Both the position numbers and the translations under genes were made by a program. The notes beneath the pieces were generated by a model. That model made no database searches and was not told the DNA's origin. It saw only the letters and a program-made list of their open reading frames with translations. Positions 7,989-18,055 of a DNA stretch of 64,000 bases are shown here, piece after piece (position 1 is the first letter of the stretch; every line of letters starts with the position of its first letter). Source of the DNA: an uncultured Winogradskyella sp. (GTDB lineage: Bacteria; Bacteroidota; Bacteroidia; Flavobacteriales; Flavobacteriaceae); the NCBI RefSeq assembly GCF_937958655.1, contig NZ_CALGNH010000032.1:85829-149828 (forward strand), in the 5' to 3' direction.

Positions 7989-10373
7989 TTATCTTACTAC
8001 AAGAATTTTTATAACCTTAGTTTCAAAAGAATCTAAATCTGATATCATTGCTAAGTACACACCTGTTCTTACGACCGAGTTGGCTAGATTTTTTCCGTTC
8101 CAAATAGCTGTACCACCATCTATTGCAAAATTATAATTTGCACTAGAAGATCTTAAATTAATATTAGATTGTGCTTCTGCAACCAAATTACCTTCAATAT
8201 CTGTAATCTTTATATTAACATTCTCTGTGAGACCGCTAATTTTTATGCCTTTATTAATATCGTTTAGATCGTTAAAACCCAGTATATCATATTCTGGCCG
8301 TACAGGATTAGGGTATGCATAGGCATTTTCTAAAGTATCCTCTGGCCTAGATCCACCAGCATTAAATGACAACATACCCTTGGTCGTGGCAATATAAACT
8401 TCGCCATTATTTGGATCTATAGAAATATCACTAATCCTATTAGATGGCAAAGGAGAGTTGTCTGTTGTAAAATGATAAATAGTATTTTGTCCATCTGGCG
8501 AAAAATAAAAAACTCCAGAATCTACAGTACCTACCCATTTATTGTTTGATCCGTCTGCTTCGATATCTGAAATGGTTTGCCCTTCTAATAATTCTTTAGG
8601 AATGCCATCTTCTAAAATAATTATTGAACGCAATGTTGGGTTAGGATCATCAAAAAAACCTGCAGTGTTAAACAACACTCTTAAGCCTTGAAATGTACCA
8701 ACCCATAGCTGATTTCTGCTATCAATCTCTAAAGCCGTTACTCTTGGAAAGGGTAAATTTTGTTCTTCACTACTTAAAGTTTTTATAGGATTATCTAGTT
8801 GGCTTTCGTTATAAGCATAGAGTCCTTTAAAATAACCACCTATCCATTTAGTACCGTTATTATCTATTGCGATATCATAAAACCCAAACTCATCAGTTAA
8901 ATCATCTTCTATAATTTCAGAAAAATCATAGCCTTGCCAATTTCCTGTATTTGGATTATATGATTTGAGAGGATTGGGAGATCTAGCTGTTAGGGACCAT
9001 AACAAACCATTTCGGTCAAAGGCAGAGGCCGTAACTCTTATACTGGTAAAATCTGGTGACCCTGGTAATATTAGAGACTCTAAACCGCTATTGTCTTCAT
9101 TGTATAGTATAATGGGTTCAAAATCACCTAGCTCTAAAATACCATCTTGGCAAGAGCTTACAAATAATTGCCTAGGATTAAAAGGGTTTGTAGATATTTC
9201 TGATAAATTTCTTGCGCCAAAAACACTGTCAAAAGGTATACTAAACCACTCATCTTCTCTTAAATAACTTAAACCTCTAGATCTAAATGGTGCTGGATTA
9301 AAAGATTCTGTATAATCACCAAAACTTGTCCAAACTACGTCAGTCTCTGCGTCAATTCTAAAAACTTCATTAAATAAAGGTCCGTTTGGTTTTATTTCTG
9401 TATAAAATGTATTGTCTGTTACAGCACTTTGTAAAACACCAAAGTCTCTCGAGCCTATGTAAATAGTGTTGTTGAGTAGAGTTGCAGATGTAAATACAGT
9501 ATTAAAATCTGTATTAGGTTGAAAACTATTAATTAATTGAATCGTCTCATCGTAAAGATAAACATTATTGGTTGTTGAAACAATGTAGTTGTTTTCTACC
9601 ACTTCAGAGTCTGATGGTAACACCGGGAATGTAAATAATGTGTTTAACGTTGCTCCATCAATCTCATATAAAACTCTATTTGATCTTACAGAATAAAGTT
9701 TATCTCCTACAGCATCTATGGTAAAAAAATCGCCTGTAATTAAGGTTTGCCATTGTGCAAAATCTATAAGATTTGGATTATTTATACTACCACTTTTAAT
9801 TCCGTTATTATTAAGACATGCTGCGTATATAGTTCCGTTTAAAACAGAGACTTGCTTTACACTTATTTGTTCTCCACCATTACCCAAAAAATAAGTATCA
9901 CCAAACTCTAATCCTTGCAAGTCATAAACAGATATTCCAAAATCTGATGAAATATATACCAAACCTTCATTTTCAAAAAAATGATTAATGCGTTTATTAA
10001 TGGGTGTTATGTTTTGTTTTTCTAAAATATCTACAATAGAGAGCACCGAGCCATCAGTTTCTGAGTACACTTCTATAAGACCTGTTTGGTAACCTATTAT
10101 TAAATATTGAAATGCTTTACTGTAAGCTATAGTTGTTATTTGTTCGCCAGATAAACCTTCTACAGTTGTAATAGTTTCTATGTTTCCGGTAGCTACATCG
10201 TATTTAAAAACAGCATTTTGAGCCGCAGCATAAATTTTATCCTCGCCTTCAACAACATCAACAATATCTCTATATGAAAAATGTGCTTGCCACAAGGTTG
10301 AAAAGTCTTGGGATGACATTCTTAAAGGCAAAGCAATAACTAAAACAATTATTATTAATAGTTTATTATACAT
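7989..10373 (-). CDS. porZ: type IX secretion system protein PorZ (two-component-regulator-like propeller)
   Basis: 794 residues. A Sec signal peptide (MYNKLLIIIVLVIALPLRMSSQ) is followed by two beta-propeller domains built from about 50-residue blades with motifs such as KIYAAAQNAVFKYD, GLVYISSDFGISVYD, TKWIGGYFKGLYAY and KWVGTVDSGVFYF. The C-terminal domain (YAYPNPVRPEY, GVYLAMISD) resembles a sorting domain. In Porphyromonas gingivalis, PorZ belongs to the cell-surface attachment complex that anchors T9SS cargo to anionic LPS. The assignment rests on the N-terminal DFSTLWQAHFSYRDIVDVVE block, the propeller architecture and the recO neighbour. Confidence 0.85.
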   Translation of the reverse strand: MYNKLLIIIVLVIALPLRMSSQDFSTLWQAHFSYRDIVDVVEGEDKIYAAAQNAVFKYDVATGNIETITTVEGLSGEQITTIAYSKAFQYLIIGYQTGLIEVYSETDGSVLSIVDILEKQNITPINKRINHFFENEGLVYISSDFGISVYDLQGLEFGDTYFLGNGGEQISVKQVSVLNGTIYAACLNNNGIKSGSINNPNLIDFAQWQTLITGDFFTIDAVGDKLYSVRSNRVLYEIDGATLNTLFTFPVLPSDSEVVENNYIVSTTNNVYLYDETIQLINSFQPNTDFNTVFTSATLLNNTIYIGSRDFGVLQSAVTDNTFYTEIKPNGPLFNEVFRIDAETDVVWTSFGDYTESFNPAPFRSRGLSYLREDEWFSIPFDSVFGARNLSEISTNPFNPRQLFVSSCQDGILELGDFEPIILYNEDNSGLESLILPGSPDFTSIRVTASAFDRNGLLWSLTARSPNPLKSYNPNTGNWQGYDFSEIIEDDLTDEFGFYDIAIDNNGTKWIGGYFKGLYAYNESQLDNPIKTLSSEEQNLPFPRVTALEIDSRNQLWVGTFQGLRVLFNTAGFFDDPNPTLRSIIILEDGIPKELLEGQTISDIEADGSNNKWVGTVDSGVFYFSPDGQNTIYHFTTDNSPLPSNRISDISIDPNNGEVYIATTKGMLSFNAGGSRPEDTLENAYAYPNPVRPEYDILGFNDLNDINKGIKISGLTENVNIKITDIEGNLVAEAQSNINLRSSSANYNFAIDGGTAIWNGKNLANSVVRTGVYLAMISDLDSFETKVIKILVVR

Positions 10374-10389
10374 TACATTTTAGTTTGTT

Positions 10390-10397
10390 CAAATATA
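10390..10397 (-). promoter_or_regulatory. TAnnTTTG promoter box for the porZ-recO-receptor operon
   Basis: TATATTTG on the minus strand, about 17 bases before the porZ ATG. It is the only candidate box found for the three-gene operon. Confidence 0.5.
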
Positions 10398-10439
10398 TTA
10401 TATAGTAACGATAATATCAGCTTCATCATATATTAGTGC

Positions 10440-10473
10440 TAAAAAAAAGCTCCTTCAGAAACCGAAGAAGCTT
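10440..10473 (-). terminator. rho-independent terminator of gdhA
   Basis: On the minus strand AAGCTTCTTC and GAAGGAGCTT form a 10-bp stem with one G-T pair around a 7-base loop. A run of eight T follows directly. It lies 23 bases after the gdhA stop. Confidence 0.8.
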
Positions 10474-10495
10474 ATAATTTATAGGACTAATTAAT

Positions 10496-11857
<1,362 letters not shown>

Positions 11858-11874
11858 TTATGATTTATACGTTG

Positions 11875-11882
11875 CAAAGATA
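11875..11882 (-). promoter_or_regulatory. TAnnTTTG promoter box of gdhA
   Basis: TATCTTTG on the minus strand, 36 bases before the gdhA ATG. No convincing -33 TTTG accompanies it. Confidence 0.5.
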
Positions 11883-11998
11883 AATTATCTGCAAAAATAA
11901 TTACTTATTTTTTTTATATTCTCAATTATTTTTCAAAATTCTATCAATTAAAAAACATGAGTTCTATTTTTAATATTTGTGCATTTTATCCGTTTTAT

Positions 11999-12028
11999 TT
12001 TGTAGTTAGTCGAGTTTTTATATATTTG
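11999..12028 (+). promoter_or_regulatory. complete Bacteroidota promoter (TTTG-N18-TATATTTG)
   Basis: The -33 box TTTG (11999-12002) and -7 box TATATTTG (12021-12028) are separated by 18 bases, close to the 19-base consensus. The box lies 29 bases before the ATG at 12057. It is the most complete promoter in the window and is arranged divergently from that of gdhA. Confidence 0.6.
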
Positions 12029-12056
12029 TTGGCTAAGCGCTTCAATACCTAATACT

Positions 12057-12860
12057 ATGACAAAATACATTGGCACTATTCTTATGATGTTTGTTCTACT
12101 TATTACAGTAGAACATAGCCATGCACAATTGGGCTTTTCTCATGAAATTGGTGCTTTTGTGGGTCCCATTGCATTTAAATCTGATTTTGGTGTAAGAAAT
12201 GATTTTGAAACCAATGCAGCTAATACAGGTATTGCCGTAGGGATTGTGCACTATATCAATTTTGCTTACCGGGCTGATTGTAACTGTTACACCACTAACA
12301 ACTACTTTAACGATCATTTTAAATTAAGAACAGAAATTTCTTGGAACCAAACGAAGTTAGAACATGTTGGTAAATGGGTAGATGAGGACAGACAAACCGA
12401 AGAAGCACAACAACTAAGAAGCCATACTGGCGAATCTCAAAATTGGGATATTGGTATGCAGCTAGAATATTTTCCGCTAAGTATTAGAGCATTTTCTGCA
12501 GGTGCATATGCTTTTGCTCCGTTTTTTGCAGCAGGTGCACATTTTGTATCTTATAACCCTACTGTAGCAACAACTTTTGGTGATGGTAACCCAAACAATA
12601 ACGACAATTTCTATAATTTATGGGATGCTGCTTCGGGCGGAGATCCCTTTGTTAGTGATGAAAACGGAACGACGTGGTCTGTAGTAGCAAGCATAGGTAC
12701 TCGGTATAAACTTTCTATACTTTCTGATTTGTTTGTAGAATTAAGAGGTCAATATTATTTTAATGATTTTATTGATGGCTTAGATCACAAACTGGCCTCT
12801 AACAAAAATAATGATTGGAACGTGTGGTTAAACTTTGGCTATATCTATTATTTAGATTAA
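12057..12860 (+). CDS. outer-membrane beta-barrel protein, THC0290_0291-like
   Basis: 267 residues with a signal peptide (hydrophobic core FVLLITVEHSHA). The mature start QLGFSHEIGAFVGPIAFKSD is typical of a flavobacterial family annotated as THC0290_0291, and many short aromatic beta strands suit an outer-membrane barrel. A short Cys pair (CNCYTT, near residue 80) is a notable surface-loop candidate. Its role is unknown. The family name is recalled, not searched. It ends convergently with the cystathionine enzyme, the two stop codons overlapping by 3 bases. Confidence 0.72.
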   Translation: MTKYIGTILMMFVLLITVEHSHAQLGFSHEIGAFVGPIAFKSDFGVRNDFETNAANTGIAVGIVHYINFAYRADCNCYTTNNYFNDHFKLRTEISWNQTKLEHVGKWVDEDRQTEEAQQLRSHTGESQNWDIGMQLEYFPLSIRAFSAGAYAFAPFFAAGAHFVSYNPTVATTFGDGNPNNNDNFYNLWDAASGGDPFVSDENGTTWSVVASIGTRYKLSILSDLFVELRGQYYFNDFIDGLDHKLASNKNNDWNVWLNFGYIYYLD

Positions 12861-13996
12861 CCTATCGCATTTTTTAAATCTGTAATAATATCTGTTTTAT
12901 CTTCAATACCAACACTTAAGCGTATTAAAGAGTCTAAAACTCCAATTTTTTCGCGTTCAACTTTTGGCACACTCACATGCGACATACTTGCAGAATGATT
13001 AGCTAAAGACTCTACTCCACCAAGTGATTCTGCCAATGTAAAAATTTTAAGATTTTCAACAATTTTAACAGCAGCATTATAATCATTACCCTTAGTACTA
13101 AAAGAGACGACACCACCAAAATCATGCATTTGAGATTCTGCAATATGATGATTATGGTGACTTTTTAAACCTGGCCAATAGACATTTTCAATCTTAGGGT
13201 GGGTATTTAAATATTCTGCTACTGTCTTAGCATTTTCGCAATGGCGCTGCATCCTAACATGCAATGTTTTTAGACCTCTTAATACTAAAAACGCATCTTG
13301 TGGACCGCAAATAGCGCCACTTGCATTTTGAATAAAATAAAGTCTATCCGCTAAATCCTTATCCTTAACCACCAAACCTCCTAATACAACATCACTATGA
13401 CCACTTAAGTACTTTGTTGCAGAATGCATAACAATGTCTGCTCCTAAATCTAAAGGTTGTTGTAAATATGGTGTTGCAAACGTATTATCTACCGCAAGTA
13501 GAATATGATGTGCTTTTGCAATTTTTGAAACTTCCATAACGTCTATAATACTGAGTATAGGATTTGTTGGTGTTTCTACCCAAATTAACTTAGTGTTAGG
13601 CGTAATAAAATCTTTTATAGTATTCGGGTTTTTCATCCCTACCAAATGAAATTTTATTCCGAAATCTTCATATATATTGGTAAACAGCCGGTAGGTACCA
13701 CCGTACAAATCTACGGTAGAGATAACCTCATCACCTGGCTTTAACAATTTTAGTACAGCATCAATTGCAGCTAAACCAGAACTAAACGCTAAACCATACT
13801 TACCATTTTCTAAACTTGCAAAGGCTTTTTCTAAAGCATAACGTGTAGGGTTCGCTGACCTAGAATATTGATATCCTTTGTGCCCACCTGGTGTAGACTG
13901 TGAATAAGTAGACGTTTGGTAAATCGGTGACACTACGGCATTATATGCTAAATCGTGCTCTTGCCCTCCATGTATGATTTTGGTGTTAAATTTCAT
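12857..13996 (-). CDS. cystathionine gamma-synthase / gamma-lyase family PLP enzyme
   Basis: 379 residues, the usual size of the Cys/Met-metabolism PLP family. PLP-binding Lys195 lies in MHSATKYLSGHSD. DLYGGTYRLF, VETPTNPILSI, AVDNTFATPYLQ and the C-terminal SLGGVESLANHSASMSH are all present, as in MetB and MetC/CTH enzymes. The sequence alone does not separate synthase (methionine biosynthesis, using an acylated homoserine) from lyase (H2S or cysteine formation). It is monocistronic, with a promoter box 23 bases upstream. Confidence 0.88.
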   Translation of the reverse strand: MKFNTKIIHGGQEHDLAYNAVVSPIYQTSTYSQSTPGGHKGYQYSRSANPTRYALEKAFASLENGKYGLAFSSGLAAIDAVLKLLKPGDEVISTVDLYGGTYRLFTNIYEDFGIKFHLVGMKNPNTIKDFITPNTKLIWVETPTNPILSIIDVMEVSKIAKAHHILLAVDNTFATPYLQQPLDLGADIVMHSATKYLSGHSDVVLGGLVVKDKDLADRLYFIQNASGAICGPQDAFLVLRGLKTLHVRMQRHCENAKTVAEYLNTHPKIENVYWPGLKSHHNHHIAESQMHDFGGVVSFSTKGNDYNAAVKIVENLKIFTLAESLGGVESLANHSASMSHVSVPKVEREKIGVLDSLIRLSVGIEDKTDIITDLKNAIG

Positions 13997-14018
13997 TGAT
14001 AACGGTTTAAATGCATAA

Positions 14019-14026
14019 CAAATTTA
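14019..14026 (-). promoter_or_regulatory. TAnnTTTG promoter box of the cystathionine enzyme gene
   Basis: TAAATTTG on the minus strand, 23 bases before the ATG at 13996. Confidence 0.45.
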
Positions 14027-14093
14027 ATCTATAATTCGTTCTATAAAGATCTATACAATACCTTTATTGCGTAATTACTAAAACTTATTTCTT

Positions 14094-14813
14094 TTGAAAC
14101 CTATTGTGCTACTGCTGATCTCTGTGCTCGTTTTAAATTCTTGTCATTCAGAATTTAAGCCTGTTGTTTTTGAAACTACTGAAATGGATATGTCCTTTGA
14201 CGCAGATATTTCTTTAACCTACGATAAAGCATTAGGCAATGAGGAACTGAGTAAAATCATAAACTTTAAAATAGAAGAAGCCATCATAGCCACACTTAGC
14301 GATGCTACTAAAAAAACAAAGCTAGATGCCATTCTTAAAGATTTTAATACGGAATATGTCAACTTTAAAAAGGATTTCCCAGAAGCATCAGAACCCGTTT
14401 GGGAACTTTTTATTGAAACAGAAAAAATATACCAATCCGAAGCTGTAATTACCATTGCAATAAGTACTTATGAATTTAAAGGTGGTGCTCATGGTAATGA
14501 TAAAATTATACTTTTAAATCTTAATGCAAAAACAGGTGCTATTCTTAATAAAGGTGATATTATTGAAAATTTAAAAGCATTTACCTTACTTGCAGAATCT
14601 CATTTTAAAACCTCACTAAAGCTTAAAGAAAATACGACTAAGCCAGAAGACTACTTCTTTGGTAAACCTTTTCAACTACCAGAAAATATAGGCTTTAGCG
14701 ATGATGGTTTAATTTTGCTTTATAACACTTATGAGGTAGCTACTTACAACAAAGGGTATACCGAGTTTGTTATTCCTTTTAAAGCACTTACAAATCACCT
14801 AAAGATTAAATAG
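14094..14813 (+). CDS. DUF3298/DUF4163-type lipoprotein (RsiV-like)
   Basis: 239 residues. It is exported as a lipoprotein: lipobox LNSC with Cys17 after a hydrophobic segment. The body has the DUF4163 N-terminal and DUF3298 C-terminal arrangement, with the signature YEFKGGAHGNDKIILLNLN followed by TGAILNKGDII. In Bacillus, this domain pair occurs in the lysozyme-sensing anti-sigma factor RsiV. No sigma factor is adjacent, and the protein has no cytoplasmic domain, so a sensor or inhibitor role in the envelope is inferred only. The start is TTG at 14094, since the lipoprotein signal begins immediately after it. Confidence 0.8.
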   Translation: MKPIVLLLISVLVLNSCHSEFKPVVFETTEMDMSFDADISLTYDKALGNEELSKIINFKIEEAIIATLSDATKKTKLDAILKDFNTEYVNFKKDFPEASEPVWELFIETEKIYQSEAVITIAISTYEFKGGAHGNDKIILLNLNAKTGAILNKGDIIENLKAFTLLAESHFKTSLKLKENTTKPEDYFFGKPFQLPENIGFSDDGLILLYNTYEVATYNKGYTEFVIPFKALTNHLKIK

Positions 14814-14854
14814 CCTTAATTTAAAAATAAGATGCCATTATAAAGAATTGAGCT

Positions 14855-14862
14855 TACCTTTG
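14855..14862 (+). promoter_or_regulatory. TAnnTTTG promoter box of the ArsC-like/EamA/GNAT operon
   Basis: TACCTTTG, 26 bases before the ATG at 14888. Confidence 0.5.
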
Positions 14863-14887
14863 CACTTTATAACGTTACTTAGACCCA

Positions 14888-15247
14888 ATGGCACTTAAAA
14901 AAATATATCATTTAAGCACTTGCAATACCTGCAAAAGAATCATCAACGAACTTAATTTACCTGATGACTTTATACTACAAGACATAAAAACAGAAGCTAT
15001 TAGCAAAGCTCAAATAGAAGAGATGAGAGGCTTAACGGATAGTTACGAAAGTTTATTTAGTAAACGTGCTAGGCTTTATAAAGAACGTGATTTAAAAAAC
15101 AAATCCCTTTCTGAAGACGATTACAAAAACTATATATTAGAACAGTACACATTTCTTAAACGTCCTGTAGTTCTATTTAATAATCAGATTTTTATTGGTA
15201 ATTCTAAAAAAACAGTAGAAGCTGCTAAACAAGCTATAAATGGATAG
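14888..15247 (+). CDS. arsenate reductase family protein (ArsC/Spx/YffB-like)
   Basis: 119 residues, a thioredoxin-fold protein of the ArsC family. The N-terminus KKIYHLSTCNTCKRI holds a C12-x2-C15 pair. The tail FLKRPVVLFNNQIFIGNS holds the cis-Pro loop. The C-x2-C pair is more like Spx/YffB than true ArsC, so arsenate reduction is not assured. No arsenic-resistance genes adjoin. It is the first gene of a three-gene operon and overlaps the next gene by 8 bases. Confidence 0.82.
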   Translation: MALKKIYHLSTCNTCKRIINELNLPDDFILQDIKTEAISKAQIEEMRGLTDSYESLFSKRARLYKERDLKNKSLSEDDYKNYILEQYTFLKRPVVLFNNQIFIGNSKKTVEAAKQAING

Positions 15248-16133
15248 TAGACGATTTGCGCTTTTAGCTGTATTTATGGTACAATTGTTATATGGTCTTA
15301 ACTATACCATTGCCAAAGTTGTAATGAATGACAATTATGTAAAACCTTTTGGGTTTGTATTGTTAAGAGTTGCAGGAGCTACATTCCTATTTTGGCTTAT
15401 TAGTTGTATTACACCTCAACAAAAAATAGAGAAAAAAGATTTTTTTAAGCTTTTTATTGCAGCCATATTTGGTGTTGCTATTAATATGCTGTTTTTTTTT
15501 AAAGGATTAGAATTTACCTCACCCATACACGCTTCTGCAATAATGACCATTACGCCAGTTATTATTTTAGCACTCTCTGCATACGTCTTAAAAGAAAAGA
15601 TTACAGCATTAAAACTCGTTGGTGTAGTACTAGCACTTTGTGGCGCATTAGTACTGACCATTTATGGTAAATCTGCAAGATCTGGTGATAACGTTCAATT
15701 AGGGAATTTACTTATTTTCTTAAATGCTGTTTCGTATAGCATATACATTATTTTAATAAAAAAGCTAACTGCTAAGTATCATCCGTTATCATTTATAAAA
15801 TGGTTATTTCTATTTGGCTTAATTCTTCTTATTCCTTTCGGTTACCAAGAATTAAACGAAATTCAGTGGAAATCTTTTACACCATATACAACGTTTTCAG
15901 TTCTATTTGTAATTTTAGGAGCCACATTTGGCACCTATTTATTAAACCCTTTAGCGCTTAATAAGCTAAAAGCATCTACTGTTGGGACATTTATTTATCT
16001 TCAACCTGTCATTGCTGGGTTGTTTGCTATAATTATGGGTGCTGACACTATAGATATGGTTAAGGTTATTGCAATGCTCATTATATTTTCTGGAGTTTAT
16101 CTGGTGTCTTTAAATCCTAAAAAGACTGGCTAA
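15240..16133 (+). CDS. EamA/DMT-family inner-membrane transporter
   Basis: 297 residues with about ten hydrophobic helices in two EamA repeats, each ending in the typical pattern (ALCGALVLTIYG; IFSGVYLVSLNP). The ITPVIILALSAYVLKEKIT and FIYLQPVIAGLFAIIMG segments are typical of metabolite exporters of the RhaT/YdcZ type. The substrate is unknown. The start codon lies inside the end of the preceding gene, so translation is probably coupled. Confidence 0.88.
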   Translation: MDSRRFALLAVFMVQLLYGLNYTIAKVVMNDNYVKPFGFVLLRVAGATFLFWLISCITPQQKIEKKDFFKLFIAAIFGVAINMLFFFKGLEFTSPIHASAIMTITPVIILALSAYVLKEKITALKLVGVVLALCGALVLTIYGKSARSGDNVQLGNLLIFLNAVSYSIYIILIKKLTAKYHPLSFIKWLFLFGLILLIPFGYQELNEIQWKSFTPYTTFSVLFVILGATFGTYLLNPLALNKLKASTVGTFIYLQPVIAGLFAIIMGADTIDMVKVIAMLIIFSGVYLVSLNPKKTG

Positions 16134-16134
16134 T

Positions 16135-17265
16135 TTGGGCTTAACCTCTAAAATATTTAAAACCGTAGATGATATTCCTAAGAGCTATTGGAATAACCTT
16201 AATTGTGCTTTAAACCCTTACTATTCGTTAGAATTTTTAAAGGCTTTTGAAGTAGCCAACACTACTATTGAATGTAACTATATTTTTATTTTAAAAAACA
16301 AAGAAGCCATTGCTTTTGCTAATACACAAATTGTAACTATTGGTATTGAGAGTATTACCAAAAACATTAGAATGTCTCATAACATTAGACGTCTTGTAAA
16401 TAATCTGTTTTGCAAAAATCAAATCCGAGTGCTATTCTGTGGCAATGTGTTTTTAAGCGGCGAGTATGGCACATTTATAAAAGCGAACCAACCTAAAGTT
16501 AAGACGTTTAAAACTATAGCAAAAGCAGTAAAGTCTCTTTACAAATGCAAACGATTACACGCTATTTTTATTAAAGATTTTGAAGATGAGTCACTTAACA
16601 CCACAGACCACTTAAAGTCTTTTAACTATACCGCAATGCATGTTGAACCTAACATGATTATTCACCTTAAACCTCAGTGGACTTCTTTTAAAGACTATAC
16701 CAATGCCTTAAAGTCTAAATATCGTATAAAGGCAAACCGAGCAGATACTAAAAGTAAAATATTAGAGGCTAAATTATTTAATGCAGAAGCTATTGAGCAA
16801 TACAAAGATGAGTTACAATCGCTCTATCAAAACACCATTAATAATGCAGATTTTAACGCGCAAATTTTAAACCTAGATACTTACGCGTATCTTAAAAGCA
16901 CATTTAAAGATCAGTTTATAGTAAAAGGATACTTTTTAAACAATAAACTTGTTGGCTTTCTTTCTGCAATGCAAAACGGCTCTAATTTAGATGCTCATTT
17001 TATTGGTATTGACTATACTTATAATAAAACATATGCCATCTATCCAAGGATTTTAAATGACTATGTACGTCTTGGTATTAAAACAAAATCTCAGCAAATA
17101 AATTTGGGCCGAACGGCCTCAGAAATTAAAAGTACATTAGGCGCACAACCAAAGCTATTGACCTGTTATTGCAGACATAAGCACTACTTACCCAATCAAT
17201 TCCTTAAACCTTTTATAAAAAACATAAGATTAAAATCTTTTAAACAACATCATCCTTTTAAATGA
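16135..17265 (+). CDS. GNAT-fold acyltransferase-like protein (FemAB/CelD type)
   Basis: 376 residues without a signal peptide. The C-terminal half has the GNAT-type pattern VKGYFLNNKLVGFLSAMQNG, DAHFIGIDYTYNKTYAIYP and INLGRTASEIKSTLG. The last of these is typical of peptidogalycan/CelD-like acetyltransferases that act on large substrates. The TTG start lies directly after the EamA stop (2-base gap), the third gene of the operon. The product is not known. The basic C-terminus and Lys-rich centre suggest a cytoplasmic face. Confidence 0.65.
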   Translation: MGLTSKIFKTVDDIPKSYWNNLNCALNPYYSLEFLKAFEVANTTIECNYIFILKNKEAIAFANTQIVTIGIESITKNIRMSHNIRRLVNNLFCKNQIRVLFCGNVFLSGEYGTFIKANQPKVKTFKTIAKAVKSLYKCKRLHAIFIKDFEDESLNTTDHLKSFNYTAMHVEPNMIIHLKPQWTSFKDYTNALKSKYRIKANRADTKSKILEAKLFNAEAIEQYKDELQSLYQNTINNADFNAQILNLDTYAYLKSTFKDQFIVKGYFLNNKLVGFLSAMQNGSNLDAHFIGIDYTYNKTYAIYPRILNDYVRLGIKTKSQQINLGRTASEIKSTLGAQPKLLTCYCRHKHYLPNQFLKPFIKNIRLKSFKQHHPFK

Positions 17266-17303
17266 CAGTCTCGACGTCATGCTGAATTTGTTTCAGAATC
17301 TTA
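17264..17303. repeat. REP-like palindromic element, family A (degenerate)
   Basis: GACAGTCTCGACGTCATGCTGAA followed by TTTCAGAATCTT (given in pieces): a GCTGAA...TTCAG palindrome preceded by a TCGA block. The same elements recur at 20.2, 38.5, 46.2, 48.4, 48.9, 54.0 and 57.1 kb. It lies between convergent genes. Confidence 0.6.
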
Positions 17304-17337
17304 TATACCTAGTTCAAAAATACTCAGCTCTATATTA

Positions 17338-17814
17338 TTAGATCATAGGTTTAGGCTTAACACCATGCTTCCTTGTGTCTTCTTTGGTAAGAATTTTAAA
17401 ATTATCTGATTTTGGAAATTTGTTCGCCAATGCCAACAACTGTTCTGGCAAACCCGTAAGTTTTCTAGCCTTTAAATCTATCCAACCTCCTTGCATTTCG
17501 CAGTAAGCCAAATTTTCACCTTTATGGTTATAAAAATTATGTTCAAACATAAATAACATACCGTCATTACTTAGACCAGACACTTCTATACTAACGGTAA
17601 TTGGCGCACCTATAAAAGATTCTTTAAAGTAATACATATGTTCATAAAAAACTACAGGACCAACATTGTGCTTCTTTATCTCTGCCATAGAGAACCCTTG
17701 TTCACCAAAAAAGGACATCCTAGCGTGGCTCATAAAATTAGTGTAAGCAGAATTAGCTAAATGGCCATTAGCATCAACATCGCTCCAACGAATCTCAAAC
17801 TGTTTCTTGTACAT
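17338..17814 (-). CDS. acyl-CoA thioesterase, hotdog fold (YbgC/4HBT-like)
   Basis: 158 residues. The N-terminus contains the hotdog signature RWSDVDANGHLANSAYTNFM, in which the Asp-x-x-x-His pattern (DANGH) supplies the catalytic residues of 4-hydroxybenzoyl-CoA thioesterase-like enzymes. It hydrolyses an acyl-CoA of unknown chain. A Pro-rich tail ends KPKPMI. It is monocistronic, transcribed from a box at 17836-17843, and convergent with the acyltransferase gene. Confidence 0.87.
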   Translation of the reverse strand: MYKKQFEIRWSDVDANGHLANSAYTNFMSHARMSFFGEQGFSMAEIKKHNVGPVVFYEHMYYFKESFIGAPITVSIEVSGLSNDGMLFMFEHNFYNHKGENLAYCEMQGGWIDLKARKLTGLPEQLLALANKFPKSDNFKILTKEDTRKHGVKPKPMI

Positions 17815-17835
17815 TGTTTTTTGAAATAATTTTTA

Positions 17836-17843
17836 CAAATATA
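17836..17843 (-). promoter_or_regulatory. TAnnTTTG promoter box of the thioesterase gene
   Basis: TATATTTG on the minus strand, 22 bases before the ATG at 17814. Confidence 0.5.
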
Positions 17844-17900
17844 ACCACTTGTTTATAGTCTTTGACTTATAAAAAAAACAATGAACTTATAATTTATAAA

Positions 17901-17980
17901 CCCGTAAAGTCTCCTCAAGGGAACAATTCTAAAAAGCAGCATTAGACAAGTCTCCCCTTGAGGGGACTTTAGGGGTGTTT
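17901..17980. repeat. family B palindromic repeat, two inverted copies
   Basis: Two units in opposite orientation: 17901-17930 (GTAAAGTCTCCTCAAGGGAAC) in short form and 17948-17980 (CCCCTTGAGGGGACTTTAGG, then GGTGTTT). CCCCTTGAGGGG is itself a perfect palindrome. The same unit recurs at 34347-34380. It sits in the divergent spacer between the thioesterase and yicC, upstream of the yicC promoter. Confidence 0.75.
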
Positions 17981-18023
17981 TTAGAATACAAAATCATATC
18001 AATCATAGAAACAATCTATTTTG

Positions 18024-18031
18024 TACTTTTG
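18024..18031 (+). promoter_or_regulatory. TAnnTTTG promoter box of yicC-gmk-nadD
   Basis: TACTTTTG, 25 bases before the ATG at 18056. It lies within the longer open frame that begins at 17975, so the shorter start is favoured. Confidence 0.5.
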
Positions 18032-18055
18032 TGCAACTTTAATCACATCCTGTTA

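Noticed and set aside
14888..15247. True arsenate reductase in an ars operon
   Set aside because: No arsenic efflux or regulator gene adjoins, and the C-x2-C pair is Spx-like. Only the family was assigned.
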